A stretch of DNA of 64,000 bases from Fasciola hepatica (lineage: Eukaryota; Platyhelminthes; Trematoda; Plagiorchiida; Fasciolidae), in the NCBI GenBank assembly GCA_948099385.1, contig CANUEZ040000167.1, forward strand, positions 640,001 through 704,000, read 5' to 3'. The stretch's first letter is position 1, and every line of letters starts with the position of its first letter. Made by a program: the position numbers and the translations under genes. The notes below the pieces were generated by a model. The model searched no databases. It worked only from the letters and a program-made list of their open reading frames with translations, and was not told the origin of the DNA. This document shows positions 1 through 12,800 of the stretch, in pieces.

Positions 1-490
1 CTGTTTTGTACCTAACCCAGACCTGGATAAACTGTTTGTCTATCCAAGCCAGTGGTTAATCGATCTGAAAGGATTCAGAATCAGGAAGGTTGCGGGACCT
101 GACTAACTGCAACCAACCTTCCTTATGGAATGGGCTCAGTATTTGATCGAAGCTCGTCCGGTACCTTTTGACAAATGTATGGAAGAAAACACCTTTTCTG
201 ACGGCCGGAGTCCCGTTCGTATCAGCCCTGTACCCAAAAGGAAAGAGCAAAATTTTGCAAACTTTTACACACTTCTTTTCTTCTAAAGTATTCGAAAAAC
301 GTACTCTCCCACACACATTTATTTGCATTTAGATACTGATGACGGTTCCCAGTTTGTTTAACGAAATAAATGTTTCACAATAGACTTCCTAGCCTATTCA
401 GCCAAAGCTGTATTATTCTCCCGCGACCGAATCAGCCCACATTTTCGCATTACAACAATGCCCTCAATTGTGTTGATAGGATTCTACTGT
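1..490. other. Unassigned sequence, no supported gene
   Basis: I see no recognisable domain or splice-site-bounded exon here. An open frame of 90 codons runs on the minus strand from 328 to 56, rich in Phe, Lys and Arg, but it matches no family I know and has no clear acceptor or donor. It could be a decayed element or a chance frame. Confidence 0.4.
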
Positions 491-495
491 AATCA

Positions 496-777
496 TTGAC
501 ACAAGAGGCAGGCATGCTTCCATGTCTTTTGTCACTGATTGTTGACAATTTCACTGATAGAACTCAGTTATTGACCCTCAGAGGTGACATCTCTGATTCT
601 CTGCCCGTCGGTGAAGGATTACTTCAGGATGCCATTCTGTCTTTCCTACATTTTTCATTTTACATTCGCTACTTACTTAAAGCGTCTGATGATCTTCTGA
701 TCAAGCTCGCTGACGGTATTGACACTGGGGAGAAATCTGATGACTACTTTCAGTTATCTGGACTTAGTGATTCCTGA
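496..777 (+). mobile_element. Degenerate CR1/Jockey-like LINE reverse-transcriptase fragment
   Basis: The plus-strand frame reads as a decayed non-LTR reverse transcriptase. The order DRTQ, then a short spacer, then SDSLPVGEGLLQDAILS, an FSFYI stretch and KLADGID matches the family pattern in which a 'DRTQ.V' segment precedes the G-V-x-Q-G-x-x-L-x-P block, a hydrophobic YI-DL segment and the catalytic F/YADD box. Several invariant residues are lost: QG has become QD, LSP has become LSF, and ADD has become ADG. It would therefore be catalytically dead. The similarity is judged by eye over about 70 residues. No endonuclease domain or 3' tail was found beside it. Confidence 0.45.
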
Positions 778-3484
778 CCTCGTATTATCCAGTGATCCAC
801 GTCGGTACTTTTAAATTGTAATGCAATGTAATGACAGCGTGTTTTCACTTGCCAACGGAGGGTGTTTATCTTCAGTCGAATGTGGGTTTTCTGTTTTGCT
901 TATAGACAACAAGGTAAGACCCAAAGTATGATCAGGGAAATAACATGGCCTAACCATCTCGAAGATCTCGTTTGTTCCAACTCATATTGCATTCACAAAG
1001 ACCCAAAGGCTATTATTTTTTATCCTACGACTGAGATCAGATCTCATATATTTTATCGAACATTTTGTATATTTTTGCGTGATGCCACACCTCTTCTACT
1101 GTCCCCCTGCCTCTTGTGTCGGTCTGCGAAAGGAATAGTTTTGTCATCTTCCGTAGGTATATCAAAGTAACATCACAGTCCAGAGGTATTGCCCTTCTTG
1201 GTGCAGCCAATAACATAACAGAGGAGCACTTTTCTTCGTGGAGAAACTGTGTACGAAAACTATACAGGACTCAAATCATCCAATGTGCATGCAATTAACT
1301 GCAAGCATTTCGGCCTCATCCAACAGGTGTATATACTTACTCTGCCACCGGACAACCGTCCATCTTTCGGTTCTCTTTCTGCATCTTTCAAGGTATCTCA
1401 GTAACTCACCGTTGGTGCACGGTAAACCCGGAAAATGTTTTGTCTTCACTCCTTTCATGCTCAAGCCATTATAATCATATTCATATGGTAACAGAAATTG
1501 TAGGAAGCCAGTCAGAAGAGTTCGAAGTGTCTCGTTCAGTGTTTGTAAAAGGTGGGGAGGAGAAATCAACTTTGGCTGTATGACACTTGCCCGAATGACT
1601 GGGTTGCGTAATGGGTGTTAGCTAATTTACATCAAAACCACGCTCATGTACGACATAATGGACTTTTGGCCAGGGCAGTTAGAATGCTTGAACTGACTTT
1701 TGTTGCAAGCTTAGTATTGGCCTCAGAAAATGGATGATAACTTCTTCGGAAGCTGCTGGCGCTCGAAGACAGATTGCTCTTGAAGCATGAGTATTTTTGT
1801 AATTTTATGTTGTGGGACGCGGTGGACTACTGTAAAGGCCGAGTAGATGTCAATTGCAGTTCACTTTGTAGCTATTTTTCTTGCTGGATTTTTTAAGCAC
1901 GCGACTCATGAGGGTATGCAAAAGGAATTCCTCTCGCAGGGTTTGTCTTCTGAAATGCTTATGCAAGTTGATCACAGGATCTCAATGTTTCAGCTTCCTG
2001 ATATGAATCCATTCCCTCTGTATCTAAGCCGTCATGGATGGCGTTTGATGTGTCTACACAGGTGCTTTGACTTTCAACCTGCGTAAGCAGCCCTACAGGT
2101 GCTTTAGAATGGGTGAGTAATCCTAAATAAGGTCAACTGACATAGCCCATCTTTGTTCTGGCATCGAATTGCAAGTGTTGTCATTATCATACATCTGATT
2201 CTGGCTGCAGGTACATCTTACTGTGCAACACAGAATTTTACTGACTCAGTCGTAAGGCTCCTGTTGAATAGGGGCCTGGTGAACAGTATTTTCTTTATCA
2301 CATCCTGATTTGTCCGTTCAGTCCAGTTTTGATCGGAGAACCTCCTCGGATATCCTTTGTTGGATAATATCTTTCTTGTGTGTCCCAGTCTAATCCTCTA
2401 AAAGTGGCATACCAAGGGCATTCTGCCCGAGGGCTCCAAAAAGCTATTTTGGTATGACTTTCACGAGAGACTCGGGTACTGAGGCCTTGCATAAAATAAC
2501 GGCTAATTCAAAATAAGATCTTTCATATGATTGCTTAAAGGTCCCACCCCACCCTCCCGAAGAAAGTATGGCGTTCACGCGGCACCAGCTGTACTAACTG
2601 ACAAGTCAAAGATTGATAAACGCAATCCCGGTAAAGTCTAGGAATAATGAGCTCCTCACTAAGTACAACTGGTCAAGGTATTCTGTCCCTAAGAGATAGT
2701 TACGAAAACCTAACTCAAAACGGTATGAGTCGCCGTAAAATGTTCTCACTCCAAGACAAACCCAGATTCACTCGTCAAGCCTTCAACACAAAGTTTTCTA
2801 CATCGGTACTTGAAGCTGCACTCGAAGTTACCGTTTCAAATCTGAATTTACGAAGAACCCTCAGATTCGTGCCGTTCGACCTCATAATGCACATGAAACC
2901 AAAAAGAGGTTACTACTTCCCGAGATAAAGACAATGGCGTGGTCAGTATTCAAACTCTATATCAAACCAGAGAATAGTCTTCGGATAATTCAGGCTCACC
3001 GAATGTGCAGAATTGCGAAGATGTACCCATCGATACCTAAATTTACGGTCTATTTTTCCTGTTTCACCCGAAGTGACCCCAATAGAAAATCGACTGAAAA
3101 TCGGTAATCCACCATATGTTCCGTAATTTAAGAGAATGTACTGCAATTTAAGAACTTTTCGTCGCAGTTCATGAGCCCTGCACTATAGTCTAACGGCTTT
3201 GCGCCAGAGTACGATACATCAGAGTCGCTTGGGTTACTTATACCCCATTTTGTACAAACGGTAGATCATCAGTTATTCTGAACCGCACATCTAAATGCAT
3301 GATTTCAGCGTGGAACTGAACTTTAACGAGTGTAGCGAAAGGGATTTCCGGGCCAAAACCAACTTGATAGCAATTTGAAGTCTAACACGATAGCAAAGCC
3401 AAAGGAGCTGCAGACGTGTTATTCAATCACTAAGGCATGTGGTTGTCACTTTTCAATGTTGTAAAAGTCTAGAAAATTGTTTTA
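778..3484. other. Unassigned sequence with short open frames only
   Basis: No gene could be supported. Short frames at 862-1170 (plus), 1569-1276 (minus), 1847-2086 (plus) and 2647-2928 (plus) have no recognisable motif. The frame at 2647-2928 has a basic C-terminus (MKPKRGYYFPR) but no family assignment. The base composition resembles the flanking repeats, and decayed transposon sequence is the most likely content. Confidence 0.4.
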
Positions 3485-3752
3485 ACCTCAGTTTTGTTCA
3501 GTTCATTCAACCATTAGACTCGCACGTCTATGTTCCGGTTTTCGCTGCTACCTCGTAGCATCATCTGATTGTTGGCATAGTGGATGGAAGTATAAAGTGA
3601 AAAAGAGCAGCTGACAAAGTGATAAGCGGAATTCACGATTACCAAAACGAAGCCACAGTGCAACTACGCCACTGGCCGCAATACCTAACTATATCCCTAA
3701 GTGTCTCCAGCCATCTGATGGGTGAGTCTCGGGGACCCCAACCCGGAAGCTG
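3485..3752 (-). mobile_element. RTE family 2 LINE, 3'-end fragment
   Basis: This is the extreme 3' end of an RTE2 copy on the minus strand. It aligns by eye with 41690-41890, sharing the 'caaccat.a...ctgtg.tccg.ttt..g.tgct' block, the 'tataaagtgaaaaa' block and the 'tctccagcc...ggtgag.c' block. RTE family 1 copy A starts immediately after it at about 3753, so copy A appears to have inserted into, or next to, this older fragment. Confidence 0.5.
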
Positions 3753-5110
3753 GACACCCTAGCAGTACTCGTCCAACATCTCTCATGAACTGCACGAATA
3801 CAAAGAATTCCATACTGCATCGGTCGTCGTGCAGGATAATCAGGAAGGCGCTGCCCATTGCATCGAGCGGGGTGGGTAGTGATAAGTGGGATACTGCTCA
3901 GAGTTCCCTCTCTTTTATTCAACCTTTGTCTTCTGTCCCTAACCACCCCTCTTTGCTCCATCTATCCACCCATAATGCTCCCACTGATAACACGGTCAAC
4001 ACTCGCAACAGTTCACTGTCAAATAGTATCGGGAATAATCCTCCGTCTGGTAACTCACATTTTCTCAAGCCCCGTCAGCCTCCTAATCTCGGCTCCTTCA
4101 ACGTGCGTACACTCATGCAGGCCGGTCAGCAGGCGTGCCTAGCACTCATAATAAATTCTCTGAAGATTGATGTCTGCTGCTTAAGCGAAACGCGTATCCA
4201 GGATTCGAGCAGTGTAATTCAACTAACTGCTCCTGGTATTTCAACGAGGTATTTCCTGCGCACCTCAGGAGACGAAGTAGCTAGAGCTGTGGGTCAACGT
4301 GGTGTAGGAATTGTCTTGACTGATAAAGCTGAGGCTGCCCTTTTAGAGTGGATCCCTGTTAACAGTCGTTTATAAGCTGTGAGACTCCAAGAGTCAGTTG
4401 GCATTCGAAAGGCTAGTTGTGTTAAGCGCAACTTGTTTGCGATCTCGGCGTACGCCCCAACGGACTGCAGCTCAGACTTGCAGAAAGATGAGTTCTATGA
4501 TGCCCTCGCCACCCTCGTTCGCAGCAGTAAGGGTTCTGACATTGTAGTGCTAGCTGGTGACTTCAAAGCACAAGTTGGCAAACTTAGTTTGCCAGAAGCC
4601 TGTTTAGGTGGGCGCTGTGCTTTACCTGCTGAGCGTACAGATAACGGATATAGGCTTCCCCAGTTTTGTGCACACAATCGATTGTTCTTGTCTAACACCA
4701 ATTTCCGACACAGCTCGCGTCGCACAGCGACATAGCGCTCTAACTCTACAGGTACTTTGAGTCAAATTGACCATATCGCCGTAAGCTACCGATGGCGCAG
4801 TTCTGTTCAGAACTGTAGATCTTACTGGTCCACATACGTAGAGTCTGACCATGCCTTAGTTTTAATGCGATTATCTCTCCAGCTCCATGGTCATCGTCGC
4901 AAACCGCAAACCCGATTAGCCGTGCAACGTTTGTGTGATCCAGAAGTCCGCACCCGGTTTGAGCAGAAGTTAGCACATGACCTAGGATCTACGACAAACA
5001 GTAATGCAGATGAGCATTGGTCTCATATCAAACAAGCGATGCACGTTGCAGCAGGTTTCGAATGTGGTCCTCGATCCGTTGTCCATCAAAGACACTGGAT
5101 CTCGCAATAG
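3722..5110 (+). pseudogene. RTE1-A endonuclease region, broken frame
   Basis: This covers the 5' half of the copy A polyprotein. Frames 3722-4375, 4379-4735 and 4757-5110 read consecutively as one APE-type endonuclease, interrupted by a stop near 4375, a TAG near 4735 and a TAG near 5107 (CAA-TAG where copy B keeps CAAGAG). The first ATG, at 3722, lies in the flanking RTE2 fragment, so it is not the element's true start. The catalytic acidic, Asn and His residues of the family appear largely present (SETR, GDF, SDH), but the Asn of GDFNAQ is Lys. The product would nick target DNA in an active element; here it is dead. Confidence 0.75.
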
Positions 5111-5122
5111 TCGCTGAGTATA

Positions 5123-7068
5123 ATGGATCAAAAGCGTCAGCTTTCGAACCGTAAGGAGATGAATAAGATGCAGAGAAAGCTGCAAAAACAAGTTACAAAA
5201 AGCCTTGAGAATGATCGCGAAAATTGGTGGGTCAAAGTAGCCGAAGAAATGGAAATAGCAGCTGCTTCAGGTAACAGTCAAAGACTGTTCGAACTTATTC
5301 GTGACACCGGTGGACGGCGCATCCAGGTCAGTGAAACGATTTGGGATAGAAATGGAGAACCCATCCATGGCAAACAGCAAAGGCTTGACCGATGGGCCGA
5401 GTACTTCAAGGAACAGTTTAGCTGGCCGCACGTCAGTGCAGTTACTCTTGTGTCAACAACTGTGACTCCTTGGGTGGTATCACTTGAGCCCCCATCAGAA
5501 GTAGAAGTAGAGTCATGCATTCGATCACTAAAGCGAGGGCAAGCGGCAGGTACCGACGAACTTCTCTCAGTTCGTTTCAAACTGGGTGGGAATGTTTTGA
5601 TAAAATCACTTACCGCTTTGCTTTGTGACATTTGGAACGCGGAGCGTATTCCGTTAATCTGGAGTGAGTCATTGATTGTTCCCATCTTCAAGAAGGGAAT
5701 ACGCAATGACTGTAGTAATCATCGTGGGATTGGCTTAATTCCGATGGTCACCAAAGTGTTAGCCTCAATTCTATTGCACCGTCTTACACCCGCTCGCCAG
5801 AGGAATGTCCGCGAACAGCAGGCTGGATTCCGCCCAGGTCGAGCATGCATCGACCAGATTTTTACTCTTCGCCGACTACTTGGAACGCGTCACACGCACC
5901 GCCGACCGACAATAATGATGGCCTTAGACTTGAAAGGCGCCTTCGATTCAGTTGATCGAACATCGCTTTTCAGTACTCTTCATCGAGAAGGTATGCCCCA
6001 GAAATTCGTGAACTTAGATCATTGTATTCTCATGCTTCTAGCCGCATTAAAGTTTATGGTGAGCTATCCGGTCGGTTCGAAACGACCAGTGGTGTTCGAC
6101 ATGGATATTCTATTTCTCCATTCCTGTTCAACTTCGTCATGGACGAAATAATGGACAGTGCGCAGCAAAATCTTCAGGATGTAGGCGTCGAAGTAGGAAA
6201 TAGTGAAAAGCTATGTGACCTGGATTACACAGACGACGTTGTCTGCTTGTTCGAATCCACGGAACATGCTCAGCGTGCACTAGATAATCTCGCAAGAGCT
6301 GTAGCTCCATTCGGCATGCGCTTTGCACCTTCAAAGTGCAAGGTGATGTTACGAGACTGGATATCAACGATTCTGAGCTTGATGCTCGATGGGGAGATGC
6401 TTTCAGTTGTCGACCACCTCACCTATCTCGGTAGCTGCGTGACGACAGATGGGAGCACTGTAGTAGAGGTGAGTACACGGATATCCAAGGCTCGAGCGGC
6501 GTACACTGGACTGAAGCACTTGTGGCGCCGATCTGATATTTCAATGAAGTTGAAAGGTCGTGTATACTGTGCCACTGTGCGTTCAGTTTCGTTGTATGGT
6601 TGCGAGACTTGGAGTCTGCGTGCTGAAGATATTCGTCTTGAGGTTTTCGACCATTCATGTTTACGTAGTATCGTTAGGATTGGGTGGAATAGCCGAGTAA
6701 GCAACGATGAGGTCAGAAAGCGAGTATTGGGTACTAATTCAGAGAACGTTCTGTCACAGCGTATCCAGCTTAGTAGACTTCGTTGGTTGGGACACGTGTT
6801 ACGTATGCCAAACACACGTCTACCATACCGTGTCCTATTCTCCGTTCCTCCTAGGGAGTGGAAGAGACCACGTGGGGGTCAACAGATGACGTGGCAGCGA
6901 GGAATGAGGAAATGTACAGCAAACTTAGGAAAAGTAGATGCCTCACGTCTTCGTGGTTGGGGTCCAAAAGATCCGTCTACCAGTTGGCTGGAGACACTGA
7001 AGGATATGGCTGCAAACCGCGAGCAGTGGCGATCGTGTTGTCACTTTCTATCGAATCAGAATGATTGA
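5123..7068 (+). pseudogene. RTE1-A reverse-transcriptase region, frameshifted
   Basis: Frame 5123-6151 carries the linker and RT motifs up to KGAFDSVDR. Frame 6022-7068, shifted by one, carries the remaining palm motifs, the YTDD box, the thumb and the RLRWLGHVLRM block, and ends ...FLSNQND-stop at 7068. The overlap at 6022-6151 marks one frameshift. The linker before the RT is Lys/Arg rich (KEMNKMQRKLQKQVTKSLEN), suggesting a nucleic-acid-binding segment. Compared with copy B, YADD has become YTDD, which would impair polymerisation even without the frameshift. Confidence 0.75.
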
Positions 7069-7250
7069 TCGATGTGTTTGTACAGTTAGACTGTGTATTC
7101 CGTGTGTTGGCTACTAGGGCATTATTTCCTTTTGCTACCCGTGTAGGTCCACTCCCTCTCCATCTTGTATATTCATACTTTCCAATTCAACGTGCAACAT
7201 GGTGAGAAAGACAGTGGTCAGTGGAGCTTGCCCTACTGTTTAACGCTGTA

Positions 7251-7268
7251 CGATGATGATGATGATGA
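7251..7268 (+). repeat. (GAT)n tail of RTE1 copy A
   Basis: Six GAT-type units end the element. Copies B (about 54628) and C (about 43978) end in the complementary (ATC)n. RTE elements are known to end in short tandem repeats rather than poly-A, so this marks the 3' terminus. Confidence 0.8.
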
Positions 7269-7284
7269 AGCATGACAAGTATTG

Positions 7285-7900
7285 CTTATACCAATCCAAC
7301 CGGTCAAGGTTTCCATCGCATTTTCCTATACCATAAACCGCCTTGAACAACCTTCCATAGAATATTTGTACTTGTCGTGGAGATTAGCTGAAGTCTATTG
7401 GCGGGAATGCACAATGCATGCTCCAGCCACTTTAACCTGTTTACGTTCAGCACCTGTTTCAGGGGCTGACCACTGTTTCCCAACACATTACACCTAACTT
7501 CAACATTGCTAATACGGTGTCCCCATCATATTCGAGCAACCCTATGAAGACACCGATGCTCGAAACCTCGATATTCTTCGCGTACCTTCTAATCTTACTG
7601 GCCTTGTTCCAGGGTCGCATAACAGAACGGCCCTAACTGTTATTGCGTGCACTCAAATAGTGATGGGCAGTTGGATGCCACACCGATCCCACAGATGACT
7701 GAGGTTGGGGAAAGCCAACCACGTCTTCTGTATGAGCCACAATACCTAGTCCGTTATCTGACGTCCGAGGGAGATGCAACCGCCTGGATAATTAAACTTA
7801 TCTACCTCAGTTAGGGCTTCCCTTGACAAGGAAATATTCGACGTGGCTCCATTCCAGTCCCACAGCTGCATTTTACAATTTAAAGGCATAAATAGCACCC
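7285..7900 (-). mobile_element. RTE family 2 LINE fragment (3' half)
   Basis: Read on the minus strand, 7486-7304 gives LGNSGQPLKQVLNVNRLKWL. This corresponds to the conserved C-terminal domain of RTE elements (VLGxxxQxLxxxLxxxRLRWLGHVLRM). Upstream, toward 7900, the sequence aligns by eye with 41400-41500, sharing the 'atgccacagatgactga' block and 'gataacagaac'-type blocks. Many stops are present. Confidence 0.6.
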
Positions 7901-9680
7901 CATACTTTACTACAATGTTGTTTAGATCATTTCATACAACTTGCATATTTCCTGGGTCTTCTCCCAGCTAAACGATACTGTCAGCGGATATTACCAATAG
8001 ACATAGCCTTCTCCATTTGCCGACGTTTTGCAATTCACCTCTGAGCACAGACATTTCCCACACTCCCAGTCATCTGGCACCTCAAAGATTTGCACACCTC
8101 ATTGAACATGGAATACTGAGAGACGGATGTGCAAGCATCTCACAGTACAACCTATGTCGAAGATATCCGTCGTTTGTGAGACCCAAATTTACCGGAGTCA
8201 TGTGCGGCATTGACAGCAGAGTGTAAGGCTTTCTTGCTCTGCAGTCAGAGTTCATTTGGGTCCTGGACATCCAGCTGCATCAATAACCGTGTAGACAGTT
8301 CTGCCTGGAAAGTAGATTTCAGTTTTCGTCTAGAAGCAGCCATACAATATGGGAGTCTATGGCAATGGTGAGACCAAAGACGGAAGCAAGCATGTTCCAA
8401 GGAGTGATCTGAGTCCACAGACATAGACCAAGTATACTCAGGTCACAGCTGGATGAGAGTATCGTCCTTTTCGGAGAAATAGGCCAGGATAGAAAATGGG
8501 GCCTCCAATGTGCCCCTCAGAATCGCCTAAACAGTCAATTTGAACCTTGATAACCTCACCAGTGACCACCGTATCCGCTGAATATACACTTCAAAGCAGT
8601 TGAGGCAAATCATGGTCTGATTCGTGCTTGGTCTCAGAAATTGCAGTCGTCTGGCGCATTCACAGCAATACTAACAAGCACCGGCACTTCAGTTTGTTTC
8701 AGTTGCCACAAAGAACCATCTAACTGCACTGTCCTTGAACGACTGCTGGCTGGAACCCAGTCTGATAATGCAGTGCATGGCTAGCTCTCGTGCTCAAAAG
8801 GATCCCGACAGCGGCCTGACCAGGATTATTGGACACGGGATCACTCGGCGAGCGATAAGTGAAACGGGTGACTGAGGATGTGGTTGGAGTGCCAGGAGTG
8901 ACCACAGAAGTGGGGTGTTGTCTGTGTTTTGGAGACATGTACATATATTTTGAAAGTTTCAAGAGTTGTAGCCGGGGCAGCCTGTTACCCTATCTGACAC
9001 TGCACGGAAGTTGATCACCGTCAAGCGAAGTGAGTACACAGGCCTCAGGAATGTGCTTGAATTATATCCCATCCTTGAACTACTGTTCTCTCAGGAGTTG
9101 AAATAACTGATGGAATTTTAATTTTGTATTAAATTAGATGAGGGGAAACAAGTGAGGTCCTTCACAGTCAGGATGCTGGATGTTACTGAGAGAATCGTAC
9201 TTCACGGTTGCCCACTACGCAGAAGGGGTTTCTTGGGAACAGGAACCGACGCCTTTGATACAATAGTCTGACCCAAAAGGCAGAGAGGCACTCACCCATC
9301 AGGGGAACGACCAAGTCAAAGGTGAAGAAAATTCTTCCGGTCGGTCACTTCAGACCCGATTGTGATACGCACAATCTAGTCTTTGCTTGAGCTTTGCTAC
9401 TGATCCACATTTCGGATTCATTCCTCAGCCCCATGCACCAAAATTTTGCAAATCATACATGGGGCAGCATCCTTTGGGCTGGGGGCTGCCCAGCCTTGGC
9501 GGACTATAACCGCCTATTAAAGACTGGTCACTTCTCCCACCATCTAGAGAATCCTCGGGCACTCCACTCCTACATCCATCTAGTGGAGGTTTTTTGACCG
9601 GTTGACTGATTCTCTCCATGTTTATTCACTGGAAAGTCTTCTCCGGGGACATACCCGCTAGAACCACGTGTTGCATAAAA
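7901..9680. other. Unassigned sequence
   Basis: No supported gene. The frames at 8017-8226 (plus), 8962-8720 (minus) and 9394-9597 (plus) have no recognisable motif. Part of 7900-8280 may be a continuation of the adjacent RTE2 copy that is too decayed to confirm. Confidence 0.35.
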
Positions 9681-9689
9681 TTTGGTTCG

Positions 9690-9815
9690 GAGAGACTGAT
9701 CTTCATCTAACTTCTACCCACGGACCTGTTAGACTTGATTACATTGTCCGGTTAAGAAAGCCATACTGATTAGCTCTTTAGTTCGCAGAGGCACGCAAGC
9801 CATACCACCTAGGCA
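9690..9815 (+). repeat. Dispersed repeat, partner at 58325-58445
   Basis: The blocks 'tct.acttctaccca..gacctg', 'gattgcat'-like, and 'agaggc.cgcaagccat..cacc' recur in the same order and orientation at 58325-58445. The family is not recognised; I see no coding sequence in either copy. Confidence 0.5.
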
Positions 9816-9819
9816 GTGT

Positions 9820-12800
9820 ACTGTTTCCTCGTATTTTACCGACTAGGGGATCGACGTACTTAGGTGGGCTGGGAACGTACAAAGGGATTGATATTTATGA
9901 TGTCTGCAACACCAAAAGGCCCACAAAGCCATGACAACCAGCCATTGTTTCGAGCTATTGTTGGACTTCCGGTCAGTCTCAACCTAACACGATAGTGCGC
10001 AGAGAGGCTACTGTGTCATTCGTGAAACGAACCAGACAGGACCAAAATGGCCACGGACGAAATACAGAGGAGTAAATAGATAATCAATTTGAAGACACAG
10101 AAAGAAAATCCTCTGAGAAAAAAGTATCAATAATGAAGATTGCAGGCACATCGCGCAATGTGCCAGACTCCGTGTCGATTTGATCAAGAAACTGGGTTAC
10201 AACAAGGCCTTAGCCAAAGGAGATCTTCGGATGACATTATCGCTAAGCTATGTAACATTTTGAACAAGAAACCTTCAATAACTCTCTCTCGGAATAAAAC
10301 AATATCTGAACCTTTAAGTTCCTCTTTGACGATTGACGCGACCTCTCTTGATCGACTTACTGATGATCAACCCAAAGTCCGTAACAGGAAGCACTCGTTA
10401 TGCAGGATGCTTACACGCGTAGTTAAACTCTGTAATGACTTATTGTTGACGTAACCAACTACAATTTTTGGTGCTTTCGATTGTAAGACCTGTTAGAAGA
10501 AAACCGTATACAAAGACTTTACCATCAAACAAAGGATTAAACGTGTACATTGTTGCCTGTATTTCGACCCTTGCGATGCTACATTAGGAATGTTAGAGGA
10601 AAACAAACAACCAGCGTTTCGGTAAATTCTCGGAACCATGCTCCTCCAAGGTGAACTCTGAACTGCCCAATAATAAGAGTGTCCACTTTTGGCAATTTTC
10701 CTATAGATCAACAGGCATCTGAAGCTAATTTGGCCCTCAGATTTTCTTTCTATTTTCCTTCTCCTTATGTTCTATTTTTCAACTTTTTCTTGGGAGGGGG
10801 CGTCTAGCTAATTGAAACTTTTGGTAAAATTTTGCATTGAAAGAGGACAGGGACAAGCTACAACAATACATTTGCTAAATTACCTCTGCGTCTTATAATT
10901 ACTAAACCATGGAAGTAGGGAGGCATTAGAGACCGCAAACCCTCTCTATGGAGTAAGAACTATCTCTCTAGCCACTGATCTCCAACAGTCGAAATCTGCT
11001 AGCTGCGACCAACTGCTTTGTGTGAAAAGCCTTTATCAGAGGCATTAAAGGCGGGGCCTTCTAGAACAACTCATTTCAGCTCGGGTAACACAGTGTCTAG
11101 GCCATCTATTCTCATGAATTTTGCTCACATTTCACAAACGCATAAAACATTATTCCGAAGATATGGTCAGAGTTCTGATGGTCGGACAGACTTATGCTCC
11201 AATTAGCAATAACTCCTTCCCAATAATCGATGGCTTTGGGTCTTCCATCTGCTAATCAGTCTTGAACATAGGTGAATAATATTCATAAACTAACACGAGG
11301 TGCAGCTCAGTTGGGTTCTGTAGGTAAAATCAGAGTAACTGATCTGGTTCTGATCATGGACTCGTGTGTCCTGAGCTCGTGGTACTTTTTCCATCAAGGC
11401 AAAATTCCATTGTCTGCAGATGAACACACCAGTTCTGCGGAACGTTGATCCAGGAGAAGTATCGGAATGAACGACCTACCTATCAAAGCACCTGCCCGTG
11501 TAGTTATGTGTCAAACTAATGGTCAAACGGTTTATCAGCCTTCAGGTTGGATAAAGAGCGATGTGGAGCACTTCGATCAATATTTTCGATTGACTTTCAA
11601 CGTCAGCCTTCTCACACGGTCGTACTTAATGATATTCATGGACAACCTGTACTGTTCCTCTACCGAGGATGAAACGGCTCAGTCCAGGTCCGTACGTATC
11701 CTAATGCCACTGACTGCGATCAACCCCGCCCGCAATCTTCAAATATGGTGTGCCACTCATGCAAAATCTCACCGGTCTCTTCTACGAGATCTCGGTTCGC
11801 GAACACGTTCCACCAAGTCGTACTTGCGCATTCACCATTTCCGTACATTTTTTCTTCTTGTGAAGTTGTATAAGTGTTGATGGGAGGGTCAAGGATGTCG
11901 TCGACAACCAAATAGAGAAGGCTCAGGTGACATTTCGAAATCTTCGTCTCCTGCGGAGACGGAAACACAGTTATCTGCTGTTGAATGGTAGAGCTTTAAA
12001 CCACCGTACACCGAGTGCCTTTTTATGTTTACGAGCTGCTGTCTGTCCCAGCTACTAATGCTGATCAGCTATCTGTCTTCGATCACTGATATCTGTTTGG
12101 TGGCAATATCGAAGCAGCAACTCCACAATTTGTATACGCTTTTACGGAACAGGAGACGTTTCACGTCCAAACAGCGTGTCATTATTAATCCACTGACTTT
12201 GTTCGTTAGCACACATACTACTTATTCCTGCTCATCGACTCACTCGTCGTAACCTACCTGCAGAGCATTGTGTTGGATGAAAAAATGGCCGGGAAGCCAA
12301 GTAATGTAGTAACACCCGCAGTCAGAACGTTCACCTTGTGGCTTGTTTCCACTGATCCCTCACGCCTATACGGCTAGGAACCTCAAGATCCACATCATGC
12401 TTGGTTGAAAATCTTATCGGATGTAGCTCCAGGTCGCGGTCATTGGCACTTAATTTAGGAAACTCTGTGTTTTACTTTCTGAGAAGCTTTATATTCAGGA
12501 CGAAATTCGAGTGAAATTGTAATTTATGGAATGAATATATCCTTCATTCAAGACGTTGCAACCTGACACCAATGTGTTATGTCATTTGCATTTACTATTT
12601 GGTGAGCAATAAATACAAATGTATTTTAGTTTATCACTTCTCTCTAAGTAGAAAGTAGCACGATGGATTCAACAGCCTCGACATTTCGTGTATGGCGTCA
12701 ATCCACAAACATGTGAAAATGTAAACCGCAGATGGAGAAAAAAGGAGCACTAAGTTACGTGCAAACTTCTAATGTAATTTGTAATGTGTGTTATTATTTG

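Larger units (their letters stand above)
3753..7268 (+). mobile_element. RTE family 1 LINE, copy A (nearly full length, disrupted)
   Basis: This is a non-LTR retrotransposon of the RTE/BovB type. It encodes an apurinic-type endonuclease (EN) followed by a reverse transcriptase (RT). The 5' end is set by comparison with copy B: both begin at 'gctggacaccctag'. EN motifs are visible in order: FNVRTL near 4097, LSETRIQ near 4180, AYAPTDCS near 4450, GDFKAQVG near 4557 and SDHALV near 4846. RT follows from about 5500 with FRPGRACIDQIFTLRRLL near 5830, KGAFDSVDR near 5935, GVRHGYSISPFLFNFVMD near 6090, and a YTDD catalytic box near 6226 (usual YADD). The C-terminal RLRWLGHVLRM-type block is near 6776. 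Stops near 4375, 4735 and 5107 and a frameshift near 6020 break the frame, so it is inactive. The 3' end is a (GAT)n tail at 7251-7268. Confidence 0.9.

Noticed and set aside
911..1230. A frame reading QGKTQSMIREI...IHKDPKAIIFYPTTE...LRDATPLL, faintly like a phage terminase large subunit
   Set aside because: The likeness is short and motif spacing is loose. No Walker B or nuclease motif follows, and a phage gene has no context in this eukaryotic repeat landscape.
3722..4375. 217-codon frame considered as an intact host gene
   Set aside because: Its content is the RTE1 endonuclease leader and first EN motifs. The ATG lies in the flanking RTE2 fragment, and the frame continues in other frames as RTE1.
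5278..5706. 142-codon minus-strand frame inside RTE1-A, with a matching one at 56189-56617 antisense to RTE1-B
   Set aside because: Both are antisense shadows of the conserved RT linker region. Their similarity reflects the sense-strand coding sequence.
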